Of a stretch of 64,000 nucleotides of DNA, positions 16,584-24,347 are shown piece after piece (position 1 is the first letter of the stretch; each line of letters opens with the position of its first letter). The notes below the pieces were generated by a model. It was not told where the DNA came from and did not search any database. It was given only the letters and a program-made list of their open reading frames with translations. This stretch comes from Amycolatopsis nivea (lineage in GTDB: Bacteria; Actinomycetota; Actinomycetes; Mycobacteriales; Pseudonocardiaceae), in assembly GCF_004522235.1 (NCBI RefSeq), contig NZ_SDLT01000043.1, positions 1-64,000 on the forward strand. The letters run 5' to 3'. Position numbers and translations under genes: made by a program.

Positions 16584-17444
16584 TCACTCGCCGTTGGCTG
16601 TGAAATGCATCCGGTCGACCGGCGACATCCACGCCCCGCCCCACTGCCAGCCCGCCGCGGCGAAGGCGCGCACGACCGGGCCGCCCGCGGTGACCATTCC
16701 CGGCCGCACGTTCGCGCGGTCGACGTAGGCGGACGCCAGTTCGGGGAGGACGAGGTCGTCCTTGGTGTAGGGGTTGCAGAACGGATTGACGTCCACCGCG
16801 AGCCCGTACGCGTGGGCGGACCAGTTCTTCTGCCCGCGCACCGGGCGGCAGACGAACGCGCTGGTGTCGTTGCCGTCGCCGGTCGGCGGGGCGTCGAGTT
16901 CGGCGGGGGAGGTGATGCGCATTTCCTCGATGGGGAACTGCTGCGCGTACAGCTCGCCGAACGCCTTGACCACCCCTGGAGCCGCGTCCTTGTTCACCAG
17001 GAGCTCGCCGGTGTGCGTGCGATGGTCGAAGCCCCAGAAGGAAAGCGTGACGTACCGGAGGTCGGCCGACGACACCGGACAGGCGGCTTGCCAGGTGCTG
17101 CGCTTGAGCACGGCGTCGGGGACGTCGGCGATCTTCGAGGTGTACGTCGTGCCGGACGGCGGCGGGAGGAAGTCCTGGGTCGGCAGCGAACGGTTCACCA
17201 GTTCGGGTGGAGTCGGCCGGATCTCGCCGAAGCCGTCCGGGCGGCGCGGCAGCGGATGAGCACCCACCTGCCAGGTGACGGCGGGCGCGTTCGTCGCTGT
17301 CCGAGTTGCCGGAAGTGTCGGACTGGGCGGTGTCGACGGCGCGCTCAACGGGCTGGGCGGGGGAGCCGCGGGGGTGCTGGTGGCACATCCGGCCAGCAGA
17401 AAGAGCGTCAGCGCGCCGGCCGTCGCGGCTGTTTTCCGTCGCAT
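16584..17444 (-). CDS. M15 family D,D-carboxypeptidase-like lipoprotein
   Basis: A 286-residue protein with a lipobox ending LLAGC (Cys20), a Pro/Ser/Thr-rich spacer (residues 21-55) and a C-terminal M15C (VanY-like) peptidase domain. Its zinc-site motifs are His211/Asp218 in SAHAYGLAVDVNP and Asp277/His280 in DRMHF. It should sit on the outer face of the membrane and trim peptidoglycan stem peptides or related substrates. It is divergent from the secreted trypsin-like protease at 17617. Confidence 0.85.
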   Translation of the reverse strand: MRRKTAATAGALTLFLLAGCATSTPAAPPPSPLSAPSTPPSPTLPATRTATNAPAVTWQVGAHPLPRRPDGFGEIRPTPPELVNRSLPTQDFLPPPSGTTYTSKIADVPDAVLKRSTWQAACPVSSADLRYVTLSFWGFDHRTHTGELLVNKDAAPGVVKAFGELYAQQFPIEEMRITSPAELDAPPTGDGNDTSAFVCRPVRGQKNWSAHAYGLAVDVNPFCNPYTKDDLVLPELASAYVDRANVRPGMVTAGGPVVRAFAAAGWQWGGAWMSPVDRMHFTANGE

Positions 17445-17616
17445 GCCCCCAGCTAAGCGAATGCGCTCGGTGTATAGAGACTCCACCCGTTCCAGTGACA
17501 CCGTTTTGGGCTTGGCCCGTTTAGGGTAATCGCGGCCGTGTGTGCACGCGCCGGAGTCGGTTGATTCCCGTGCGCGTCCAGGCTGTGCCGTCGTAGTGCC
17601 GATGAAGGGAAAGCCC

Positions 17617-18435
17617 ATGCCCGCGAAGTTCCGTCGTCCGGTCCTGCTCGCGGCGGGCTCGCTGCTCGCCGCCGCGATCGCGGTCCCGGTCGGCTCGGCC
17701 TGGGCGGCGACGCCGTCCGACCCGGGTTCGCACGCGCAGCCCCGGATCGTCGGCGGCAGCGAGGCTTCGCTGGCCGACCACCCGTACGCGGTCTACCTCA
17801 CCGACCAGAGCGGCTCGCAGTTCTGCGGCGCGGTGATCGTGAGCCCGTCCGCGGTGGCGACAGCCGCGCACTGCGCGAAAGCCCTGCCGAAGTCGTCCGT
17901 CCACGTGGTCGCGGGCCGCCAGGACAAGCGGAGCAGCGACGGCGTGGAACTCGGCGTCTCGCGGGTCTGGGTGAACCCGGACTACAGCGACCCGACGAGG
18001 GGCGACGACATCGCGGTCCTCACCGTGCGCGGACGGCTGCCCTACCGCGCGGCGAAGGTCGCGGACAAGAGCGACCAGTCGCTGTACGCGGAAGGCACGC
18101 AGGCGACCGTGCTCGGCTGGGGACGGCTGTCCGAAGGCGGGGAGCGGTCGGACGTGCTGCGCAGCGCCCAGGTGCCGCTGGTCAGCGACTCCACGTGCAA
18201 AACGGCCTACGACACCTACGACCCGTCGAGCATGGTGTGCGCCGGCTACCCGCAGGGCGGCCAGGACGCCTGCCAGGGAGACTCCGGCGGCCCGCTCGTC
18301 GAGGGCGACACCCTGATCGGCATCGTGTCCTTCGGCGACGGCTGCGGAAAACCGGGCAAGCCCGGGGTGTACACGCGGGTTTCGCAGTTCTCCGACGACA
18401 TCGCGGCCCAGTCCCAGGCGCGGCTGTTCGGCTGA
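17617..18435 (+). CDS. Secreted trypsin-like serine protease (S1)
   Basis: 272 residues: a Sec signal (1-30), a short propeptide, then the activation site R-IVGG at 43-47. The triad is His85 (TAAHC), Asp131 (DDIAVL) and Ser223 (GDSGGP). Asp217, six residues before the serine, predicts trypsin specificity for Arg/Lys. Six cysteines allow three disulfides. ATG 17617 has AAGGGA at the right distance. It resembles Streptomyces trypsin-type proteases that are secreted as zymogens. Confidence 0.95.
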   Translation: MPAKFRRPVLLAAGSLLAAAIAVPVGSAWAATPSDPGSHAQPRIVGGSEASLADHPYAVYLTDQSGSQFCGAVIVSPSAVATAAHCAKALPKSSVHVVAGRQDKRSSDGVELGVSRVWVNPDYSDPTRGDDIAVLTVRGRLPYRAAKVADKSDQSLYAEGTQATVLGWGRLSEGGERSDVLRSAQVPLVSDSTCKTAYDTYDPSSMVCAGYPQGGQDACQGDSGGPLVEGDTLIGIVSFGDGCGKPGKPGVYTRVSQFSDDIAAQSQARLFG

Positions 18436-18455
18436 GCTGTGTTAAGCAAGGCGGC

Positions 18456-18887
18456 GTGACGACTCTGCACCGCGCCGCCGGGCCCGACCTCTCCGCGGCC
18501 GACCTTTACGCGATTCTCCGGCTGCGGTCGGACGTGTTCGTGGTGGAACAAGACTGCGTGTACGCCGACATCGACGGGCTCGATCTGCTTCCGGAGACGG
18601 AGCATTTCTGGGTGGCCTCCGATACCGAGGTTCTCGCGTGCCTGCGCGTCCTGGCCGAGCCGAGCGGCGGACGGCGCATCGGCCGGGTAGTGACGGCGAA
18701 GTCAGCCCGCGGCCAGGGTTTGGCGGCGCAACTGATGGCGGCTGCGCTGGACGGTGCGACCGGCGCGTTCGTACTGGACGCGCAGACCTATGCGCAGCAG
18801 CTTTACGCGCGGTTCGGTTTCGTGGCTGAGGGCGAGGAATTCCTCGAGGACGGGATCCCGCACATCACCATGCGCCGCCCGGCTTAA
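18456..18887 (+). CDS. ElaA-like GNAT family N-acetyltransferase
   Basis: A 143-residue GNAT protein. The N-terminal LYAILRLRSDVFVVEQDCVYADIDGLD segment is the ElaA signature; RIGRVVTAKSARGQGLAAQL is the acetyl-CoA loop, followed by the YARFGF helix. It starts with GTG 18456 twenty bases after the protease and overlaps the convergent bioF homologue by four bases (TTAA). The substrate of ElaA proteins is not established. Confidence 0.88.
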   Translation: MTTLHRAAGPDLSAADLYAILRLRSDVFVVEQDCVYADIDGLDLLPETEHFWVASDTEVLACLRVLAEPSGGRRIGRVVTAKSARGQGLAAQLMAAALDGATGAFVLDAQTYAQQLYARFGFVAEGEEFLEDGIPHITMRRPA

Positions 18888-20050
18888 CCGCGGGGCGCGG
18901 TCGCGGCGATCACCTTCACCGCGCGGTCGATGTCCGCCTCAGACAGATCCGCGCGGGCGGTAAGCCGCAGCCGGGAAACGCCGTCCGGCACCGCGGGCGG
19001 GCGGAAGCAGCCGACCTGAATCCCTTGCTCCGCACAGGCTTCCGCCCACGCGGTCGCTGCTTGCGGCGACGGCGTCCGCACCGCGACCACGGCAGCCTCC
19101 GGAAGATCGACCGGCAGACCGGCGTGCTTCAGACTCATCGCGAGGTTCCCGGCGTTCTCGATGACCTTCGCCGGCAGGTCCGGTTCGGACTTGAGCACCT
19201 GCAACGCCGTCAGCGCGGCAGCGGCACTGGCCGGCGCGAGAGCGGTGTCGAAGATGAAGCTGCGCGCCGTGTCGACGAGATGCCGGATCACGCGGCGCGG
19301 ACCGACCACTGCGCCGCCTTGCGCGCCCAAGGCGTTGGAAAGCGTGAGCGTGGTGACGACGTCCGGCGCAGATGACAACCCCGCAGCGCTCACCGCGCCC
19401 CGGCCGCCTTCGCCGAGGACACCGAACCCGTGCGCGTCGTTGACGACCAGCGCAGCACTGTGCGCACGACAGATCTCGGCGAGTTCGCCCAGCGGCGCGA
19501 CCTCACCGTCGGCGGAAAACACCGAGTCAGTAACCACAATCGCCCGCGGTTTGCGTCGGGTGGCCAGCGCGTGCTTGATCGCCGACGGAGTCGAGTGCTC
19601 GACAGCCGCGATGTCCGCGCGGGACAGCCGACAGCCTTCGACCAGCGACGTGTGGACGTATTTGTCGGTGACAATCGCCGATTCGGCCCCGGACAGGGCG
19701 GTCACCGCGCCGAGGTTGGCAGTGAATCCGGAGGAGAAGACGAGCGCCGCCTGGGCCCCGCAGAAGCGGGCAAGCTCGTGTTCGAGCTCGACGTGCAGCT
19801 CGGTGGACCCGGTGAGAAGACGCGATCCAGTCGCCCCGGCCCCCCACCGCAACGCAGCCGCGGCAGCCGCCCCGGCGACGCGCTTGTCGCGGGCGAGGCC
19901 GAGGCAGTCGTTGCCAGCGAGGTCGAGCACGGAATGCTGCGCGGGCCGAGGATTCATCCGCCGCGAGAGACCGGCTTCCGCCCGCCGCTGGCCTTCGGCT
20001 TCAATCCAGTCGAAGACGTTCTCAGGCGGCAGCGGCGGAGTGTCAGTCAC
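18884..20050 (-). CDS. bioF: 8-amino-7-oxononanoate synthase homologue lacking the PLP lysine
   Basis: A 388-residue alpha-oxoamine synthase-fold protein that aligns throughout with BioF, which makes 7-keto-8-aminopelargonate in biotin synthesis. Conserved parts include GATGSRLLTGSTELHVELE, FSSGFTANLGA, DKYVHTSLVEGC and the PLP-contact Asp205/His207 in NDAHGFGVLGEGG. The Schiff-base lysine, normally TLSKxLGxQGG, is replaced: residue 239 is Asn (codon AAC, 19336-19334) in TLTLSNALGAQGG. Start GTG 20050 fits homologues. No other biotin gene is nearby. It is either a non-catalytic paralogue, a mutated bioF or a base-calling error. Confidence 0.8.
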   Translation of the reverse strand: MTDTPPLPPENVFDWIEAEGQRRAEAGLSRRMNPRPAQHSVLDLAGNDCLGLARDKRVAGAAAAAALRWGAGATGSRLLTGSTELHVELEHELARFCGAQAALVFSSGFTANLGAVTALSGAESAIVTDKYVHTSLVEGCRLSRADIAAVEHSTPSAIKHALATRRKPRAIVVTDSVFSADGEVAPLGELAEICRAHSAALVVNDAHGFGVLGEGGRGAVSAAGLSSAPDVVTTLTLSNALGAQGGAVVGPRRVIRHLVDTARSFIFDTALAPASAAAALTALQVLKSEPDLPAKVIENAGNLAMSLKHAGLPVDLPEAAVVAVRTPSPQAATAWAEACAEQGIQVGCFRPPAVPDGVSRLRLTARADLSEADIDRAVKVIAATAPRG

Positions 20051-20650
20051 TGAGGCAGTGTCGCATCCGGCCGGGCGCCGCGTTCCCCACCCCCGCCCGG
20101 GGACGGACGGGAAGCGGGGCAGGGCAACGGAAACAGACTGGTGCGGAGGGGTTGGGCGCGGGCTCTGGTCGGGGTGGCGGGCGCGGCTGTCGGGGTGCGG
20201 GCTGGCTGGTGGCGAGGGCCCTGTTTGGCAATGGCCCCTTTGTCGGGTGCGGACTGGCTGAGTGTCGAGATCGTGGTCGGCGGGTGGGGCTTTCCGGGGG
20301 TGCTGTCTGGCGTGCACCCCTGCTTAGCAGCCGGAGCGCGACTATCGGGATGAGGGCTGGCGGTGTGTGGTTCGGCAGGTGAGCACCTGCTCAGCGACGG
20401 CCGCCCTGTCGGGTCGTGACTCTCGGAGTGCAGGCTGCGGTGGGCGGTTTGGCCTGCGACCCCCGCTCAGCGACGACCGCCGTGTCGGGGTTCGGGCGCG
20501 GGCTGGCTGGCGCGCGAAACCCTGCTCGAAGAAGACTGCTGCGTCGAAGCGCGACTGTCGGGGTGCGATGGCGTCCCGGCCTGACGCCGAGCCCAGGCCC
20601 GGCCGCGGCATGCGACCTGGTTCAGCAGGCGGAGCCGGTCCGGAAACGAA
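20051..20650. repeat. Gene-free G/T-rich tract with degenerate repeats
   Basis: No credible gene is seen between the bioF homologue and the helicase terminator. The plus strand is G/T rich and contains loosely repeated blocks: variants of CTGTCGGGGTGCGGGCTGGCTGG near 20190, 20240, 20340, 20500 and 20560, and of CTGCTCAGCGACG near 20320, 20390 and 20450, with a rough 60-75-bp spacing. They look like a decayed tandem array. Confidence 0.55.
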
Positions 20651-20678
20651 GAACGGCCCCGCCGAAGCGGGGCCGTTC
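20651..20678 (-). terminator. Hairpin terminator of the DEAD-box helicase gene
   Basis: A perfect 12-bp stem GAACGGCCCCGC with a CGAA (plus-strand) tetraloop, 13 bases beyond the helicase stop. On the transcribed minus strand the loop is TTCG and the stem is followed by TTCGTTTCC. Confidence 0.85.
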
Positions 20679-20690
20679 TCCATGGATCAA

Positions 20691-22400
20691 TCAGGCGTCG
20701 TGACCGCGGCGCGGGCCGCGGCTCGGGCGGCCGAAGCCGCCGCCGGAGCGGGACTGCTGGCGGCTGCGGCTGTAGCCGCCACCGCCGCGGTTCTCGCGGG
20801 AGCCGTAGCCACCTTCGCGGGCGTAGCCGCCTTCGCGACCACCCTCGCGCGAGTAGCCGCCCTCGCGGGCGTAACCGCCTTCGCGGGAGCCCCGGCCTTC
20901 GTTCGAGCCGCGGTTGTAGCCGCCTTCGCGGGGACCGCGGTCCTCGCGCGAGCCGTAACCGCCGCGGTCTTCGCGCGAGCCGCGGTAGCCGCCGCCTTCG
21001 CGTCCGCCGCGGTAGCCGCCGCCCTCACGCGGGCCGCGGAAGCCGCCGCGGTCGCCGCCGAAGCCTCGGCCGCCGGAGCGGCGCGGGGACTCCCGGCGAC
21101 GCTCCACGACCGGCTCGCCGCTCGGCTCGCGGGCGCCGGTGATGCGGGACAGGTCGTCGTCGTGGGTGCGGATCATCGTGGTCTCGGCGCGCACGCCGGC
21201 CCGGTCGGTCATCCGGCGGACGGTGCGCCGCTGGTCGTGCGTCACCAGGGTGACGACGATGCCGGACGCGCCCGCCCGGGCCGTGCGGCCGGCGCGGTGC
21301 AGGTAGTCCTTGTGGTCCGCGGCCGGGTCGACGTGCAGCACCAGCGAGATGTCGTCGACGTGGATGCCGCGGGCGGCGACGTCGGTGGCCACCAGGACCG
21401 CCGCGTGGCCTTCCTTGAAGTCGGACAGGACGCGGTTGCGCTGGCCCTGGGTCTTGCCGCCGTGCAGGGCCACCGCGTGCACGCCGCTTTCGCGCAGCCG
21501 CTCGGTGAGCCGGTCCACGTGGTGCTTGGTGCGCACGAACATGATCGTGCGGCCCTCGCGGGCGCCGATCCGGGTGATGATGTCCTGCTTGTCGGAGTGC
21601 GACACCTGGAACAGGTGGTGGTCCATCGTGGTGACGCTCGCGGTCGACGGCGCGACCGAGTGCGTGACCGGGTCGGCCAGGTACTGCCGGACCAGCTTGT
21701 CGACGTCCCCGTCGAGCGTCGCGGAGAACAGCAGCCGCTGTCCGCCCGGAGGGGTGAGGTCCATGATCTCGCGGACCTGCGGCATGAAGCCCATGTCGGC
21801 CATCTGGTCGGCCTCGTCGAGCGCGATGAAGTTGCAGTCGCCGAGCGAGGCGGTGCCCTGGCGGACGTGGTCCGACAGCCGGCCCGGGGTGGCGATCAGC
21901 AGGTCGACGCCGCGGGCGAGCGACTCCGCCTGGCGGCCGAAGGACATGCCGCCGACCGCGGTGCGGCACCACAGGCCGAGCGACTTGGCGAGCGGGGTCA
22001 GCGAGTCGGCCACCTGCATGGCCAGCTCGCGGGTCGGCACCAGCACGAGCGCGCGGGGGCGCTTCGGGCGGGCCTTGCCGCCGTCGAGCCGGGCCAGGAT
22101 GGCCAGGCCGAAGGCCAGCGTCTTGCCGGAGCCGGTCTGGGCGCGGCCCAGCACGTCGCGGCCGGCCAGAGCGTCCGGGATGGTCGCGGACTGGATCGGG
22201 AACGGAGCGTCGATGCCCGCCTCGGAAAGCGCCCGCAGCAGCGGCTCGGGCAGGCCCAGCTGGGCGAAGGTCTTCACGGCGGGGGTTTCCACCGTGTCGT
22301 CGTGGAGAACGTCTCCACCGGCCGGCCGGTGCCGCGGCTTGCGCTCGGGGCGGCCCGCTCGGGAGCGGGCGGACTGGCCGGAGTCGTACGTGATCGTCAC
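20691..22400 (-). CDS. DEAD-box ATP-dependent RNA helicase with RGG-type tail
   Basis: A 569-residue protein. The helicase core spans about residues 43-400: Q motif FPIQSATIPDAL, Walker A AQTGSGKT (88-94), DEAD (195-198), SAT, ARGIHVDD and HRAGRTARAG. This is followed by about 135 residues of Arg/Gly/Tyr/Glu repeats (REGGYxR, RGSRED) that should be disordered and bind RNA. It resembles RhlE/DeaD-type helicases used in ribosome assembly and RNA turnover, often cold-induced. GTG 22400 (VTITYDSGQ) matches actinobacterial homologues and has GAGAGG upstream. A 321-bp leader precedes it. Confidence 0.92.
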   Translation of the reverse strand: MTITYDSGQSARSRAGRPERKPRHRPAGGDVLHDDTVETPAVKTFAQLGLPEPLLRALSEAGIDAPFPIQSATIPDALAGRDVLGRAQTGSGKTLAFGLAILARLDGGKARPKRPRALVLVPTRELAMQVADSLTPLAKSLGLWCRTAVGGMSFGRQAESLARGVDLLIATPGRLSDHVRQGTASLGDCNFIALDEADQMADMGFMPQVREIMDLTPPGGQRLLFSATLDGDVDKLVRQYLADPVTHSVAPSTASVTTMDHHLFQVSHSDKQDIITRIGAREGRTIMFVRTKHHVDRLTERLRESGVHAVALHGGKTQGQRNRVLSDFKEGHAAVLVATDVAARGIHVDDISLVLHVDPAADHKDYLHRAGRTARAGASGIVVTLVTHDQRRTVRRMTDRAGVRAETTMIRTHDDDLSRITGAREPSGEPVVERRRESPRRSGGRGFGGDRGGFRGPREGGGYRGGREGGGYRGSREDRGGYGSREDRGPREGGYNRGSNEGRGSREGGYAREGGYSREGGREGGYAREGGYGSRENRGGGGYSRSRQQSRSGGGFGRPSRGPRRGHDA

Positions 22401-22721
22401 AAATGCCTCTCGGACGTGGCACGTCGCAAGGAGGCCCGGGCTGCCCGCGCGCAGGCAGGGCAAGATGGTGTGGCGATGGGCGTTCACAGGGACGGACCCG
22501 GTGTGCCGAGCCATGGCATGGCACACCGACGGAAATTGCTTCGGATGGCCGCGAGTCCTTCTGCGGACTGTGGAGGCGACGGACACCAACTCATCCACGC
22601 CGCCGTTGCGGTCTTGACACACTCTACCTGAGAGAGAGCGGTTGCCCCGCACCCAGGTGCGTGGTTGTGGGCGGGGTCGCAGGTGTGGCCTGTCGCACAA
22701 CCCGCGGCCCCGCCCGGGGAC
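22401..22721. other. Leader/intergenic region upstream of the helicase
   Basis: 321 bp between the RIO kinase stop and the helicase start. No conserved frame, no tRNA and no riboswitch consensus is visible. Helicase genes of this class often have long 5' leaders, and no terminator hairpin is obvious after the kinase. Read-through or a long helicase leader is possible. Confidence 0.4.
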
Positions 22722-23678
22722 TCAGCCGAGACCGGCCGCGTTTTCCAGTTCCCGCACCAGGTCATCGGTGCCGGTGACCTGTTCGGACAGTCCGCGGCTG
22801 TGGAACCAGCCGGCGAGATTCGCGACGTCGCGGGCGAGGAATTCCCGGCCGCGCGGGTTCGCGATCACGTCGACCGCCTGGGGCAGGTCGATCACCATCA
22901 GGTGGCCTTCGTGCACCAGGAGGTTGTACGCGGACAGGTCGCCGTGCGCGAGTCCTTGCCCCGCCAGGAGTTCCAGCGCCGACACGGCCTGCTCCCACAG
23001 GTCGGCCAGCTCGTCCGGCCCGGGCCGCAGCTGAGCCAGCCGCGGCGCGGCGGTGCCGTCGGACTCGCCGAGGAACTCCAGCAGGATCTCGGTGCCGTGC
23101 CGCTGCACCGGATACGGCACCGGCGCGCCGATCGTCCACAAGCGACTGAGGACGGCGAACTCCGCCACCGCCCACTGTTCGGCGATCAGGTTGCGGCCGA
23201 ACGAGGTGCGCCCGGCCATCGCCCGCATCTCGCGGGACCGGCGCATCCGCCTGCCCTCGAGATAACCCGCGTCGCGGTGGAACAGCTTGTGCTCGTCTGA
23301 GCGGTATCGCTTGGCTGCCAGCAGAACTCCGTCTTCTCCGGGAAGGTTGCGGCGCAGCAGATGCACGTCGGCTTCCTTGCCGGTCTTGAGCACGCCGAGG
23401 TCGGTGTCGACCGCGGCGAGTTCGGTGACCACCCAATCGGGCCGCGGATGCGGACCCTGGTCGGCGTCGTCCCAGTTGGTCCATCGGTCGGCACCGTCGG
23501 GCAGTGCGGTTTCGGTGTAGGCGTCTTCGCGAAGCTGAGCGAGACGGACTCGCTCGGCTTCGGTGAGCCGTCCCCGGCGAGCGGGGGCGGGCCCGTCGTC
23601 GAAGCGGGGGCGACGGCGCATCCGGCGGTCGGTGTAGTCGGAGGCGTCGGAAAATTCGTCGAAATCGTGCTCGCGCAC
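22722..23678 (-). CDS. RIO1-type serine/threonine protein kinase
   Basis: A 318-residue protein with an Arg-rich N-terminus and a RIO kinase fold. The ATP-binding loop is LKTGKEADVHLL, with Lys123 in AAKRYR. The catalytic Asp247 lies in HGDLSAYNLLV and the metal-binding Asp264 in VIDLPQAVD. Bacterial RIO kinases are linked to ribosome maturation or DNA damage response, but no bacterial substrate is firmly known. GTG 23678 opens with MREHDFDEFSD. The neighbouring RNA helicase fits an RNA or ribosome role, which is inference. Confidence 0.9.
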   Translation of the reverse strand: MREHDFDEFSDASDYTDRRMRRRPRFDDGPAPARRGRLTEAERVRLAQLREDAYTETALPDGADRWTNWDDADQGPHPRPDWVVTELAAVDTDLGVLKTGKEADVHLLRRNLPGEDGVLLAAKRYRSDEHKLFHRDAGYLEGRRMRRSREMRAMAGRTSFGRNLIAEQWAVAEFAVLSRLWTIGAPVPYPVQRHGTEILLEFLGESDGTAAPRLAQLRPGPDELADLWEQAVSALELLAGQGLAHGDLSAYNLLVHEGHLMVIDLPQAVDVIANPRGREFLARDVANLAGWFHSRGLSEQVTGTDDLVRELENAAGLG

Positions 23679-23867
23679 TGGTGGGTTCTCCTAGATGAGG
23701 GTGCCCACCGGGCGAGCGCGTGCTCTAGCCGAGGCGGGCGGGCGGAAGAGGGCAGGACAGCGCCCGGACAAACTCCACGACGCACCTCCCTTGCTTCCGG
23801 CAGCCGACGGCAACCCGTCGGACGCCGACTACCTTGCCGACCGTCTCGAACTCGCGCAACTGATTTA

Positions 23868-24346
23868 TTTCGCCCGCTCGGCGCGCGTGTGCGGCGTTGG
23901 GGCTTCTGGTTGTTGTTTCCGGGACTGGTCTAGGGGATCACTCCGTCTGGGTGGGTGGGGTGGCTCGTTGGTTGAGCCGCGTGACTGGACTGTTTCGCGC
24001 CCGTCTGCCGTGTGCGTGCGGGTCGGGGAGCTTCTTGTCGGTCCCGGGACTCGGCTGGGGCGATCCGGGCGGGAGAGGGGCTTGGTTTGTCGGCTGGACT
24101 TCGTGGCTGATCGTTTCGTGCCTGCCTAGCGTGTGAGTGCGGTGCCGGGAAGTTTCCGGTTGTTGTTTCCGGGTCTGGCCTACGGGCTCGCTCCGTCCTG
24201 CGCGGGCGAGGGGCTTGGTTTGTCGGCTGGCCCGCGCCGCTGGTCATTTCGTGCCAGCCTCCGTGAGAGTGCGGAGTCGAGCAGGTGTCGGTTCTGGGGC
24301 TGGCGGCTGGCTAGGGGCTTGGCTCGTCGGCCAGGCTGTGTGGCTG
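23868..24346. repeat. Decayed tandem copies of the 3' end of the adjacent monooxygenase gene
   Basis: Four blocks beginning with TTTCG(C/T)GCC at 23868, 23993, 24114 and 24247 align in order with the last about 125 bp of the monooxygenase gene, whose own block starts at 24351. Each keeps the anchors TTTCGYGCC, a Gly/Thr-rich middle near GTTTCCGGGWCTGG and GGGGCTTGGYTYGTCGGCTGG. Spacings are 125, 121, 133 and 104 bp. Frames are broken by indels. No gene is seen between 23679 and 24347. Confidence 0.75.
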
Positions 24347-24347
24347 G

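Noticed and set aside
20342..20683. 113-codon minus-strand frame downstream of the helicase
   Set aside because: It spans the terminator hairpin and the degenerate repeat tract, is Arg/Pro rich, and has no ribosome site.
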